From the NCBI GenBank assembly GCA_030248135.1, contig JASANC010001184.1, positions 62,001-126,000 on the forward strand: a DNA stretch of 64,000 bases, in the 5' to 3' direction. This DNA comes from Theristus sp. LFF4_11. Taxonomy: Eukaryota > Nematoda > Chromadorea > Monhysterida > Xyalidae. Positions 11,801 through 22,589 of the stretch are shown here, one piece after another. The notes beneath the pieces are model-generated. The model searched no databases. It saw only the letters and a program-made list of their open reading frames with translations, and was not told the DNA's origin. Numbering within the stretch: the first letter of the stretch is position 1; each line of letters opens with the position of its first letter. The translations under genes were made by a program, and so were the position numbers.

Positions 11801-14800
11801 ACGCGGGATGCAGTCGGCCGACTCCGTGCACGTGCTCGCCATGCTCTGCTGCGTCTGTGCGCTCGTGTTCCAGCGCTCGCACGAATTCGCCGCTGCGATC
11901 GTCTGCGTCGCTGCGGCGGCCGTGTTGCGCGCTGCTTGCTGAGAGAACGGCCACATTATTACGCAACCATCGAAGTGGCAGTGCTCACTGGTAAAACTGA
12001 GCAAACCATGTTGAATTGGGCTTCTGAATGAGAGAACTTGTGTCGCATTGCTATAACACATGCCCAGTCAAACTGTAAAATATATGCCACTTTGGTACTG
12101 CCATTTAACTGACTGCACCATCGAGCTGGTTTGGCCAGTCAGTGAGTCCAATGCAAAAGCACCGAATCAGCTTCTGATTATGTAGTTCAACCACTTTCTA
12201 GTTTCAAGCAAGCGCAACCTCCAGCCGTCGTATCGCCTGTCGCCTGAGCTCGTCAGTGCCAGCGACCTGCGTTGCCTCCCTCAATTCTTCCGCAGCCATT
12301 CGCATGCGCAACTGAGGCTCCGGTGCTGTTGGTGAGGCCGCAGAGTCCTTGGCTGCCTTGAATAATCAGGAATACTCATGAGCAGTGGTGCGAAATTAGG
12401 TGACACAAGGTTTAGTATGAAGTGAGCATTACCGACGTGAAATCATAAATATAAAAACTTGTGACGTCTGTATTTCAACAACGGGCATTTTAACAATTTT
12501 TTATTCATTCATTAGAAATTCTAGCAAGTCAACTAATCTACTTGCTGTAACATGTTGAGCGATAGTGATAATGTAACTGAACAACAACATGACGTGTTTC
12601 AGAGAAAAGTTTGTCATTTGAATTGTCAAACAAATCATTATTCTGCGTAAAACACTACAGAAAACACATTGGTCATTAAGGCCTGAAATATCACGTGGCA
12701 TGGCAGTAGTTTGATGACACAAAGAACTAATAAAAAGGAACCCCTAAAACGCAGCATGAAAATGTTGGCCGATAAAAACCCCGATCACTGCAACATTTGC
12801 ATCCCTCGCTTACGTGACCCGTGCAACTCTCGCAAAGCGTACTGTTCTTTGTGATTGTTGTTGAAATACAGACTGCAATTGTTGGCATTCACCACAAAAA
12901 ATGAAATGATCGCCTTACCGACGACAATAAAAAGCAGGGGAAATGGAAAGACAAACGGGGATATTGAGGGAGAGCCTGCTGATTGGGTGCAGCAGTTTTT
13001 TGGGCGTACATGCAATCAGCGTGCCCGAGCACCTCGACTCACATCGATCATTCGTGTCGTTGCGTCGGCGACACCACGCGCAGCACCCACCAATTTGTCA
13101 CGGCCGTCGCCACGGGCGCCGGTGGCTGCATCGCCGTGGATGTGGTCGACCAGTTTCGTGGTGGCCTGCAGCAAAGCATGAAAGCAGTACACAAGCCACG
13201 GCGCACTCTACCAAAACGCCATTGCTCTCCATTTCGGTGCATCACACTGCAACGACCAAGCAGTCGCACTGCGCTCAACTGTGCCTCCAAAAGCCGGCCA
13301 AACCTCGGCAAGAATCTTGGCCTGTCGTATCATTTCGTTGCTGGTGCCCTGGTAGCTGATCAGTCGGTCGGTGTTCGTGAGGATTGTCTCGAGTTGTTGG
13401 TCGCGTTGTGTCACGTACAACTGACGGGGGCCACTGCGAATGTGCTCCAGCAGGCGCGTCAGCGCTTCGGACACCTGAAGACAGCTTAGTTCTCGGTTGC
13501 TGTGCTTCGTGCACCAACTTGTTGCATTAGACAGCTCACATGGGAAAACACACACTGAAAAACATCGTCTGCAGTGCGTGCACTCTGGTGCCAGCACAGC
13601 ACAACTTGAGGCCAGCACTATCGCAGATACTGCCAAATGGCACTCACCGTTTTGGCCGCATCCTGCAGCCCGCTGAGTGCCTCCTGGTTGCGACACGCAA
13701 TCTCAGCGTCACGCAGCAATGCGTCAACAGCGGCTGCCACTTGCTTCGCGGCGTCTGTCAACTGCTCCTGGCACGCGGGACTGTCGACCGTTGGCGCGAC
13801 AACCTGAAATCAATCCAAAAATGCATACACAAATATAGTTGTTCTCTCACAATGTTTACCTGAAAAGGAGTGAAAAAAACTTGCGATTTTACCTTGCGTT
13901 TGATCATTATCATGTCAACGTCTGGCACAACATGACAATAACCATTATAAGTGTCAATAACAATTCAAACAATACGCGTGTAATCTCAAGTGTCAACGAG
14001 CGATAAAAAAACCCTGTTATCAATCAAATTAGTCTCCGTGCCAACAAAGACCACCAGCACTATAACGGCGCTCAATTGACTGCATATCATAGCAGCTCCT
14101 ATTTGCGCTTACTAGGGATGAAAAAAAACGTTTTTTTTGTAAAAAGAAACTGTTTTTCACGGTTTTAAAACTGTTTTTTATGAGGGCCATTTTTTGAAAA
14201 TGGTTTTCCAGCTTCAGAACATTGGCCTGGATTTTGACAAACACACAATTGAGCAAGAAAGGCTGTATAGAATCTGTTCTTGTCGGTTTTGTTAACAGTA
14301 ATCAGATCAGAAGCGTTGCTTTTCCCACACAACTGAGTGGTGGATTCGACGACTGAAAATTCAAATTTTCTATTGGTAAAAAACAGTTTTTTTTTAATTT
14401 TTGGCAAGAATATAAACCGGTTTCTTTTCTTGAAAAACGTTTTTTTCGTGCCATCCCTAGCGCTTACAACGCATTAGATCTCCGTATCACACGCCGTTCT
14501 TAGAGTTTCACGGAAGTTGCTGCGATTGGCGAAATGAAATAGAATGAAGTGAAACGCAGGGCCTCACGCGAGCACAGGCGACCAGCTGGCTGGTGGCGAA
14601 GGCGCATCGTGTGGCCGAGTGTATGACGTTGTCCTGCAGCTGCTGCTCGTCGCACTCCGCCGACACAGTCTTCGCCCTGAGCACCAGCTGCGCCGTCGAC
14701 GACGCGACCGCCTTGGCCAGCTGGATCACGATGTCCTGGAACTCCTTGACCTCGTCCGTCGGCTCGTCCATCACCTGGATCATCGCGTGCGAGTACTCGC

Positions 14801-17800
14801 CGACACGGCCGGCCGCTTGCAGCATCACCGGACGCGACTGAAAGTGAACGTGAGCAAATGGTGAATGTGCTTGAGAGGTGTGCTGACTGCGACGAGACGC
14901 ACAGCACTGTCTACACAACAGTGGGACATAACAAAACCCGATTTGTCCGCATGCGAAACTTTTAAGAAGAGCAGTTCGATTTTCTGAGCCGTCACCAATT
15001 GAACATGATCGGCGGTATTCGCGGCAGCAGCTAATCAGCTTGTCCGGTTCTACATGTTTGTCACGTGAGTCGGCCATGGAGACCACAACATTTCACGTCC
15101 ATTCATTGTCACTTTCTGCCGTTTCATTGAACCATTACAGAAGCGTCAAAAACTATGAACATGAATGGACGAAATACCGTTAGCTTGTCAAGACAATTCA
15201 CAGCAACCAAAAAAGCAAACAATCATGCACAGTGGCGTCAACAATGGGCGCTCATTCTCACCTCGGAATCGGAATAATATCCGAGAATAATATTTTCAGC
15301 GCACTTTCAGGGTGTTTGCGGAACAACCGATTTTTGCTCACTTTCTGACCGTTAGCTACATTTGCATATCAATTACAAAGCCTGCATGCTGTTGTGGTCT
15401 CGAAATGTACAAACGAACAGAGAACAGTTTTCTTTCAGACAAAACGAGAAACATAAGAAATGTTCACAGTGAAACGAGACAGATATCAAGTGGCAGTGCA
15501 CTGAGTCTGCACGGCAACTTGAGATATATGCGAGAGGAATATTGCGGCTAATGTGCTGCAGCGGCATTCACAGGTTTCGCAATTGTATTTACGCATAGTT
15601 AAACTCGTACCAGTCATTTTCGCTTCGGCCATTTGTCAATCAATAATATAAAACTGTTCGCTTGAAATAAAATTCGCCTCAAGACTAAACAAATGCCAGC
15701 AATATCCAATAGCACCACAACCACGACAAATAACAAAAGGGACAACTGAAAAACCAACGACAACAAAAGCACACCAGCACCAACTGCTCCCACCGATCTG
15801 TACCTCTTCATCAAACGCGTAGTAAACGCGGCGCTCCGGCGGTGTCGGCGGCGCACCGTTGGCAAGCTTCACGAGTTAGGGGTTAGTATTGGGTGGCATC
15901 GCAGTGTGCCAATCGTATGTTGCATTCAAACATTGTCAGCGAGCAAAATACGAAAAATAACCAATGGCCAAATGCCAACCTCCTTGTGGTCGGGATTGAC
16001 AGCATTCAAGAAGTCTGAGAATGCGCCGCACAGCTTCCTGGTGGCGAGTATCAAGTCGTCGCCCTTGTGCTCCTCAGGCATCAGCGCCGCGATCGTCTTC
16101 ACGCCACGCGTCATCTCAGGCAGGTTCGAGCTGATCGTGCTCACCGCAGCACCGACCTCCGTGTGGTCGACCTTCTCCGTCACGACGCCCGTCAGCTTCA
16201 CCACCTGGCCATGTTGCAGTGGTCACGTACAGCAATTCACGTAACATTCAACGTCTTATATACACGTTTACTGATTGCATCGAAAAGGGCCGATAAATCG
16301 ACGGTGTTGATGTGTTGTGCATCAATGAAAACGTTCGAATGTTTAGTCCACAGGAGAATGCACCCGGGCAACCTTAGCACCGTTATTGGCGTGTACCTTG
16401 GCAGTGGCAGCGCCCATCGCGGCCAGCTGTCCTTCGACAGTTTGCTTCTTATTGGCGAGCATGTCGTCACGCCAACGCGTCGACGCTGGGTCGTTGCCGA
16501 GTGGCGGCAGTTCAACCTGCAACGCAGCGATTTGTTTCCATTTTCCACTGATGTTCACCAATCTCACAAACCAAACAGCAACATTCACAGCAATTGCTGA
16601 CATTTTTGTCGAGCTCGCGTTCAGCGTCTTCGACAGCCTTCACCGTTGACTCGATGGTGCCGATGAGCGCACGCTGTGAACGCACGGCCGTGTCAACGAC
16701 TTTGACCTTCTGGCCCTGAAAGAGCAACAATAAAAAATTAGTCACAAAACCTGATTGACTTCCATTCAGTTTTTCAATCAAGCAACAGACGACACAACGA
16801 AACACACACCGACATACCAATTTAGAAACAAAAAAACAACAGAAAATATGCAAGCTTTCAACCTGAATATCCTGCAGTGAGGAGAAGCCGTTCAAAGAGC
16901 ACTGCATTCGCCGCGGTTCGCAATGTTGAAAAATAAGAACATCAAAACTATTTCGTTTGTTATCGACACAAAACAAGTTGTTAGGGGTTGAAATAATAGA
17001 AAAACAAAGCAATGTTGGTTCACAACAAGAAACTTAGTTTACACTATCCATGCTTCAAAAAGAATACGTTTTACAAAAACAAAAGCGGCACAAAACAACA
17101 ACAAAGATTGTTCAATGAAATCTCACCGGGGGTGGATGCGCACTGACCACTTGGCCACCAACCGCACCAAACTGAGCGCGTTGCATTGAATCAGTCGAAT
17201 ACGGCATTTCACCTGCAAAGCACCGACGAATCTGCAACAGCTTCAGCATTCAATTCAAATGAGGCACAGCGGCGTTCGAGTGTGTGCAGGTGCATGAGTG
17301 CGAGCAAGTGCATGCATGTCAAGTGGTTCAGATAATAAAAGCACAACCAATCAGCTGGTTCTTTTTGAGTGTCCGTGCTCTACAGTAGATATGCCAAGTA
17401 TTGCTGCAAACCTCCCTAAAAATTGAAGCTTCTTTAAAATCACTCGATTCGGAAGCAGCGTTGTCACTGACCGTTTGCCTGTCGCAGCACACCGGGAATA
17501 GCGACATGGCTCTCTTCGGGGTAGCCAGCGCCTTTGATCTGTCCGTGCGACATCAGCGTTGCCTTCGCCGGACTGATGTGATCCTCAAGCATCGTCGAGC
17601 CCTCGTCACCCTCGATGCCAAGATGGTCCTTGGCACGTTTCTGGAGAACGTTCACACAAATACAACCGTATTTTTGGTCACCCGAACTGTCATTGATTGT
17701 TTGCTGTTTTGTTGCAACAGTGCGTGTTCACATGTCTTCCACCACAGGCACGCACCTTCTTCAGAATAATATCAATGTAGCCAGCGATCAACTGCGCGAT

Positions 17801-20800
17801 TTTCTCTCCGTCGGCCGTCTGCACCGAGTAGTAGCCATCTTGATAGTCACCAAAGTCCTACACAGAAGCAAAACTGTTGCTCAACTGAAAGCACAAGTCG
17901 ACGTCGTCATGCAAAAACGCAAACTTTCGGTTATTTTCTGAGATATTCAGAATCAATCTGATTTCCTAACGGCGCAATCTTGACATTGTGTGTTTTTCGA
18001 CCAGATGCTCTGTTGGATGAGTATAAAGAGCAGTTCATGAAGCACTAACGAGTGTGAACGTGTTTGGCGAGGCGGCCCATCGTCTGACTTGCTCCAACGG
18101 CCACTCCTTGATCACGTCCTTCGTCTTCTCATCGACACGCATCACGGACTCCTTGTTGATGCCCAACAGTCGTGGCACCAATTTGTTCTTGCCCTTCACT
18201 TTCTCTTTCACAAGGAAGAACGTCACACCGTACGTCTTCAGTGATCGACAGCGCTGCACGTAACGCACCTTCGCGTCGAGCTCCGTTAAACCGAAGCATT
18301 GCGCGTAAATCTGCGCAACAGTAGAGACATATCATTTCAGCATTGTTCAAATTCTCACGCAAAAACTAGACACATGAAGTTAAAAAAGACAGTTGCCAAC
18401 ATACCTGCATGATTCGTTTCTCAGCCTCGCGCGTTTTTACGTACTCCTTCGGCAAGAATTCGCGAAGACTAAAACAATTTTGTGTTCACTTTACCAAAGG
18501 CTTCAAGAATCTAGCCCCACTTTAACTATCCATTTCACACTGAATACCCCTCCAAATTTTAGACCGTCCAACACAAACGCCACTCACTCCAGCCAACCGC
18601 CTCGTTTATTCGTGTCTTGTTGATCGCCAAACTGAATCTGACATTGCAATCCAGCCAATGAGAACGCTTCATCCTTGCTGATCGGGTGCGACCCATCAAT
18701 CACTCCGTCGCGACATTGCACGTAGAGCAGGTTCAGTTGCACCGGATCACGGCTGTCAACGTTGGTGTCCGAAAAGAAGTACTTCCTTCTGAGCAGCAGC
18801 GTTTCAGCCTCGTCGATGCCTTGCTCACGCAGCGTCTTCGCGTGGTCGACCCAGTTTACTGCAAGCAAAACAAACGAAACGTTACAGTGGAACATGTTGC
18901 AAAAAGGCTGAATGTCATGGCAAAATGACGGCTGAATTTGACTGCAACAAGCGTGAACTTGTCTTTGAGTATCAGTGCATCAGCGTTTTGGAGGCGGTGG
19001 AGCTAGCGCTCACATGCAGCCTGGCTGGCACACCAACTACCACACTGAAAACTGCAAACCCCAAACGCCTACGTTCTTCATCGGTGTGCAACTTCTGCCG
19101 CAGCAATTCCATCTTCTTCTCTTTCGACCGTCCGAGTGTCAGCGTGCCGAGTGCACTTTTACTGTCATCCTTTCGACTCAACGTTGACATCGACTGCGCA
19201 CGTGCAGATTCGTCGCGTGGGATGTCGCGAACCATCGAGTACTCGTCGTGGTTGGTGATGCCTGAACAGGAGACACTAAGTTCAAGTCATTATTATAATC
19301 ATAGATATATTACAGTTACCGTTGCTTTCCTTTCCGCAACCACAACTCATTTTGTTTTTTGTTTTTGATTTTATGTTTTTGATCAACAGTTTTTAGCAGA
19401 AAACGAAGTGACTGACCAATCCTGGAGCAGATGACGATCATCAGTTGGCCGATCGGCTGGCTGTCGTCGACGAGCAATGTCTTCACGGATCCATCCAGCA
19501 TTCGCACGCGCAACGTGCGCACTTTCTTCTTGTACTCTAATAAATCCTGAACGAAAGCAAGCAAACGTGCTTGGTGCTAGCTTGCTCAGAGACATCATGA
19601 AAAAAGTGCAAGAAAAATTGTTCATGTAGAAATTGTTTAGTTTGTTTCAAATTTATGTTTAAAAACAACAACATGACCAACCCCGGGTCGAACGAGATAA
19701 TACTCGAGGGTGCGCCCATTGTCCATCCAAACGCCCTTTCGTGGGTCCTCATCAGACAAGAACAGGCCATAGTCTTTGGCTGAAAATCACAAAAACAACA
19801 CTGCTTAAATCAAAACATGAACACATTAGTTACAAATTAGACCATAGTAATTGCTCAAATTTTATTCTAGTTTCTAGTCTGCCGAATCAGGACATGAAAC
19901 CATTACCCGCTACTTTAAATCTGACCGGGCGGCAAACTATTGAGCAGAATCACCACACGCAGCAAGAACGCGCGGATAACTGGTGCAGATTGTGTGTGAA
20001 AACAGTTCTCCCATTAAAACCGCTTGCAACTCCGTTTATGGTGTGCAAAAAATGTTTTTGGTTAGTTTTTAAAACAACAACAAACAATTTATTATGCCGC
20101 AAAATAGATGTCGTTCTGCAGACCATGGTGTCGTACGGATTTCATGGTGAAAAAAAGTAAAACGGATATCAAAACTTTAACGACTGTTATTAATTACCAC
20201 ATCATTGCAGCAGTGGCCTGATTTCTCAACTGACAATAGTCAGACACAAGCAGTCTCTGAAAACTGCTGATCGGTCCACTGGTTGGAATCAAATCAAATC
20301 TCGTCATGATTGAACTCGTTACTGTGGCCCTAGTGTGGTGTAGCTGATTTTCAAAACTAACAGCAGGGTGCGAAAATCGCATCTCAACGCGGGTTATTAA
20401 AACGTAAATTTTAATCAAACTAAAAAACGAAGATTTTGACAGCATACTCAGCAATATGCAAAATATGCGCAGCCATTTAGATACGATGTCAAGATAACGG
20501 CAAATAAAAGTCGACGAAATAAAAAAACCGACAAAAAATACCGCGCGCGCATAATTTCTAATTAAAAAACCGGAGTGTGATGCAGCAAGAGATAATGGGT
20601 GGCGTTTATGTAGCGCAATCATGACTTTTTTAGTAACACGATGAAAACTACCACTATTCAGAAAGATTACAAAAAAGCAAATGCAGAGCAACTCGACTAA
20701 CGTTGGCCACTTGGACAAGCATCGGGTATCTTTTCGCGAATGATCTTGCACGCATCGTAGACGAGCGTCGCTGGATCGAACTGCATCGTCTTGACGACGC

Positions 20801-20840
20801 CCTTCTCCGCAATGCGCACCTTCAGCGACAGCACGCCCAT
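286..20840 (-). CDS. talin, 41 exons, C-terminus off the left edge
   Basis: Talin is the large cytoskeletal adaptor that binds integrin beta tails through its FERM head and vinculin and actin through its helical-bundle rod. I traced 41 exons totalling 7197 nt (2399 codons) with an uninterrupted frame. The start ATG at 20840-20838 opens MGVLSLKVRI, matching the family N-terminus, and the last visible exon (286-411) reads LADESLNFDEQILEAAK, which in vertebrate talin begins rod bundle R13. About 150-200 C-terminal residues (rest of the actin-binding R13 and the dimerisation helix) lie beyond position 1. Phases agree at every junction. Nearly all introns are GT-AG; intron 19 uses a GC donor. Exon coordinates are given in the four segment entries below. 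Family identity is certain; individual splice sites are very likely but unproven. Confidence 0.96.
412..1830 (-). other. talin intron 40
   Basis: This 1.4-kb intron separates exons 40 and 41. It is mostly AT-rich, with a CA-rich microsatellite near 728-752. Positions about 1440-1560 are unusually GC-rich and open in several frames, but no reading frame resembles talin and flanking exons are contiguous in other talins, so I assign no exon there. Confidence 0.6.
4264..4724. mobile_element. inverted-repeat element with TACCGTATTACC termini and poly-C tracts, in talin intron 36
   Basis: The termini TACCGTATTACCTCTA and TAGAGGTAATACGGTA are exact inverted repeats, extending inward into TAAACCCC on both sides. 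The 461-bp interior has no coding potential but contains several runs of 8-17 C between short A/T words, like the unrelated repeats at 40-58 kb. No convincing target duplication. Probably a non-autonomous DNA transposon; superfamily not assigned. Confidence 0.65.
5418..5498. repeat. long near-perfect hairpin in talin intron 34
   Basis: CTGCATTCAGGCGAAAC...GAGCGTG (5418-5443) pairs with CACGCTC...GTTTCGCCTGAACGCAG (5473-5498): about 26 paired positions with three or four mismatches around a roughly 30-nt loop. Size and shape resemble a microRNA precursor on either strand; a tiny palindromic transposon remnant is the alternative. Confidence 0.5.
5910..6048. mobile_element. TTCTGCGAC-family MITE, copy 2 (reverse, left end degraded)
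   Basis: In talin intron 33, the end reading CGCATTCCGTCGCAGAA (to 6048) is the reverse complement of the family terminus, followed inward by CCACGTCTGCAAACG, the family subterminal motif. The other end near 5910 (TTATGGTTGACTGACG) is degenerate. Confidence 0.4.
6252..11938 (-). CDS. talin rod, about R4 to R10, exons 19-33
   Basis: Exons: 11750-11938, 11265-11492, 10788-10974, 10532-10625, 10196-10424, 9814-10011, 9558-9697, 9226-9490, 8793-8987, 8380-8552, 8096-8260, 7524-7794, 7182-7308, 6933-7078, 6252-6554 (residues about 943-1912). Landmarks: AAAATQTIAAANS, LTALPGETSE, LNCLPGQQDIDAAI, QKECDNALRLIQAVRHLL, EGAAQAAYLVGVSD, IRDKAPGQTECDQAIEQI, KREAENLGHRVNDVMQFY, LQLLYAAKDSGGNPK and YVDCQTRMVRICKDI. 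R7-R8 (the nested bundle that binds KANK and LD-motif partners in vertebrates) and R9 (autoinhibitory contact with F3) fall here. The exon 19 donor is GC, not GT. Confidence 0.92.
11744..11749 (-). other. non-canonical GC splice donor of talin intron 19
   Basis: Exon 19 ends ...AGGGACGAG and the intron begins GCATGT. Only this boundary keeps the frame with exon 20 (VLAHAELV..., acceptor TTTCAG at about 11493). The nearest GT downstream would shift phase. GC-AG introns are a known minority class. Confidence 0.7.
12219..17212 (-). CDS. talin linker and rod bundles R1 to about R4, exons 10-18
   Basis: Exons: 17127-17212, 16602-16715, 16397-16516, 15980-16204, 14568-14837, 13648-13803, 13304-13474, 13043-13165, 12219-12356 (residues about 475-942). 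Landmarks are VELPPLGNDPAS, AVSTISSNLPEMTRGVKTIA, IQLAKAVASSTAQLVLRAK, CAFATSQLVACAR then VVAPTVDSPACQEQL, and EMIRQAKILAE. They match R1, R2 and R3 of vertebrate talin in order. R3 is the mechanosensitive bundle that unfolds first and exposes vinculin-binding helices. Exon 13 ends and exon 14 begins in phase 0, so they join without the cassette exon at 15804-15866. The intron after exon 14 holds a hAT-like element. Confidence 0.92.
12357..13042 (-). other. talin intron 17, no feature seen
   Basis: This AT-rich 686-bp intron has no exon-like, repeat or RNA signal that I can support. Confidence 0.5.
14113..14459. mobile_element. hAT-like MITE, TAGGG(A/T)TGG family, copy 1 (talin intron 14)
   Basis: The termini TAGGGATG and CATCCCTA are inverted, and the element is bracketed by a perfect 8-bp target duplication GCGCTTAC (14105-14112 and 14460-14467). 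An 8-bp duplication with termini starting TAGGG is diagnostic of hAT. The interior is rich in AAAACGGTTT/AAACCGGTTT words and lacks transposase. Confidence 0.85.
15804..15866 (-). CDS. candidate talin cassette exon at the R1/R2 boundary (21 codons)
   Basis: A 63-bp open stretch lies in the 1.1-kb intron between constant exons 13 and 14. On the minus strand it is preceded by a perfect TACTAAC branch-point heptamer about 25 nt upstream and an AAG acceptor, and followed by GAAGAG|GTACAG. Both flanking junctions are phase 0 and 63 is divisible by three, so inclusion inserts 21 residues (LANGAPPTPPERR followed by VYYAFDEE) without changing frame, while skipping gives the form that aligns without a gap to vertebrate talin. 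Pro- and Tyr-rich content suggests a flexible, possibly phosphorylatable linker. A vertebrate talin-1 alternative exon (17b) is reported near the same bundle boundary; whether the two correspond is inference. Confidence 0.6.
17472..20840 (-). CDS. talin head (F0-F3 FERM), exons 1-9
   Basis: Exons, 5' to 3' on the minus strand: 20702-20840, 19682-19779, 19417-19546, 19073-19261, 18588-18858, 18405-18468, 18050-18310, 17756-17857, 17472-17640 (residues 1-474). They cover F0 (KTMQFDPATLVYDACKII), F1 with a longer, Ser/Arg-rich loop than I recall in vertebrates (around residues 140-165), F2 (LREQGIDEAETLLLRRKYF, then NVDSRDPVQLNLLYVQ) and F3 (KTYGVTFFLVKEK, then LVPRLLGINKESVMRVDEKT, RRWAASPNTFTL and YQDGYYSVQTADGEKIAQL). 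F3 is the phosphotyrosine-binding-like subdomain that activates integrins. After F3 comes the acidic stretch EGDEGSTMLED that leads into the head-rod linker. Conservation is high throughout, indicating a functional protein. Confidence 0.94.
19780..20701 (-). other. talin intron 1, no feature seen
   Basis: This is a 922-bp AT-rich first coding intron. Open stretches in it show no family resemblance and no paired splice sites that keep frame between exons 1 and 2. First introns often carry regulatory sequence, but nothing specific is visible. Confidence 0.45.
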
Positions 20841-20905
20841 GCTGCCACTGTGCTTACACTTCGACAATGTCTAACCCAGTCGATTCACCGGTTTGTTGCA
20901 GTCGT
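20841..20905 (-). promoter_or_regulatory. talin 5' leader with upstream splice acceptor
   Basis: Upstream of the talin ATG (20840) the minus strand has ATGATTTTCAG ending at 20906, a strong 3' splice site, then 65 nt of leader. The first coding exon is therefore probably preceded by a leader intron, or by a trans-splice acceptor if the organism uses spliced leaders. No 5' exon could be placed in the 10 kb upstream. Confidence 0.45.
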
Positions 20906-21567
20906 CTGAAAATCATAACCGAGATGCTTTATTGAAAAATTGAAACCGATGAATGCTGACAACGTTTGTTGGCTGCCGCAAAAAAACAGTGAATCCAATT
21001 CGGTTTTTCATCACTTCAGGATTTGAAAAAAACCGAAATTTTACGCCATTCTTTTGGAAACTTGTTTGCGTCTGTGTCATATTATCATTCTCTTGTTCCC
21101 ACGCGAAACGTCATTCACCCGCTTTTAACAGCAGTGAAACGACAACTGTTTTCAATAGGATGGATTTCCGTGGTTCGTATTGATAGTGCTTTTCAAAGTA
21201 CCAATACTGAACGCAGTTTTACACTCAAAAGACATATCATAAATGGCATCATTTTGCGTTGAACGATCTTGGTTGCCAAACTTCAGCCAGGCTGACTCAA
21301 CCGACCAAATTAACCGTGAATTCTGAATTGTCAGCATTTGGAAACCTTTAGTGGTGATTAATTTGGCAGCATTCAAAACTTTTCAACACGGATCAACTGG
21401 AAACGCACTTTATCCAATAGCGCTTCTAACAAACTAAATACAAGCATAAAACGAATGAATTTAGCAGCATACGACGATTTTAGCCGATGTTTTTAGCTAG
21501 GGCTAACCTAGAAAAGCGTACAAAGCGCCGTCGAGTAGGGTGCCCATCGAGTTTTCTCTATTATTAA

Positions 21568-21655
21568 GTGCCTATACACCCCTCGTCGGGGCTCGATCCC
21601 CCGAACGCACACACAAGAGTCTAACGCGCTACCATCCAGGCCACCAGGGTGACAA
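21568..21655 (-). repeat. tRNA-derived fragment (SINE head or tRNA pseudogene)
   Basis: The minus strand reads a tRNA-like series: an A-box-like TGGCCTGGATGG, GCGCGTTAGACTC, and a B-box-like GGGATCGAGCC followed by CCCGACGAGGGG. The anticodon arm is disrupted by GTGTGTG and the B box departs from consensus, so it is not a functional tRNA. Confidence 0.5.
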
Positions 21656-22502
21656 AAATCAATCACTGCCACAAAAATAAGCAACTTACCCTGGCTACTA
21701 TAATTTGACAGCCAATCCTGACATCATGAGAACCAAAAATAGAAAATATCATAAATGGATCGTCACTTCTTCAACAGAGAACAAATTCACACGGATTCAA
21801 ATAATTTTTCAGCCACCATGAAGGCACGAGGATTTGAGCAACGATTCTGGGGCACCACAACCAACTGAGCGATTAAAAATAAGCTCACTGCAAATATTAA
21901 TTCCGCATGTCAAGTCACTGAAAGACAAACTTGCAAAATATAAATTTTCCTGTGTGATTGTTTTTTTGGTTTTATCTTTTCACATGTAAACGAATACTAC
22001 ACAACTGCGTGAAACCGTGCAAAGGGAAGCCTGAATAAGAACAAACTGAAAGGTTGAAATCTGGAACAGTAGTAACTCGTGGTAATGAATGTGCGGAACA
22101 TCAAAATCTGCAGTTGATACGCAGTTATGCAGTGGTAGTGATTAGGCAAATCACACGCGATAGCCGAGCTGAAATAAGCCTCATGAAATCACAAGCGAAA
22201 ACACATTTGACCGAGCGAGCAATCAAACAACATCCATCTCAAACGAACACCAGAGACGATGCAAATTGAACCACCGAAATTAGTTTCAATTCATGTCTTG
22301 CTGCGTTCATCACAGAGGCGTCGCATGAGCGAACGCTTGTTATGCGGGCAAAGATAAGAGTAAATGGTGGTACTGGATTTAATGTTATGGGCGAAATGCC
22401 TCATGGGCGTACTACAGAAACAGTGAACGTTCAATAAACATGACGTGACCAGAAGTCAGCAGTAAAAGTGCAAAGTATTCAATAATAATATAATACTACT
22501 AC

Positions 22503-22589
22503 CAGTCGATTGAGCTCATGGTTCGCTTGCACGAATGCGCGCAGCTTTTCCGAGTTCAAGCTAACAGTCAACCGAGGCTCGTTAGGCCG
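22503..22589 (-). CDS. orphan exon-like segment, 29 codons, unknown gene
   Basis: An 87-bp GC-rich open stretch on the minus strand sits between a strong acceptor (TCTGTCTGGTTCTCTTTAG) and a CTG|GTAGTA donor, phase 0 at both ends. It reads RPNEPRLTVSLNSEKLRAF, then VQANHELNRL, which looks like ordinary helical protein. I do not recognise the family and found no partner exons nearby. It could belong to an unrecognised minus-strand gene between talin and PRPF31, be a decayed exon, or be chance. Confidence 0.3.
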
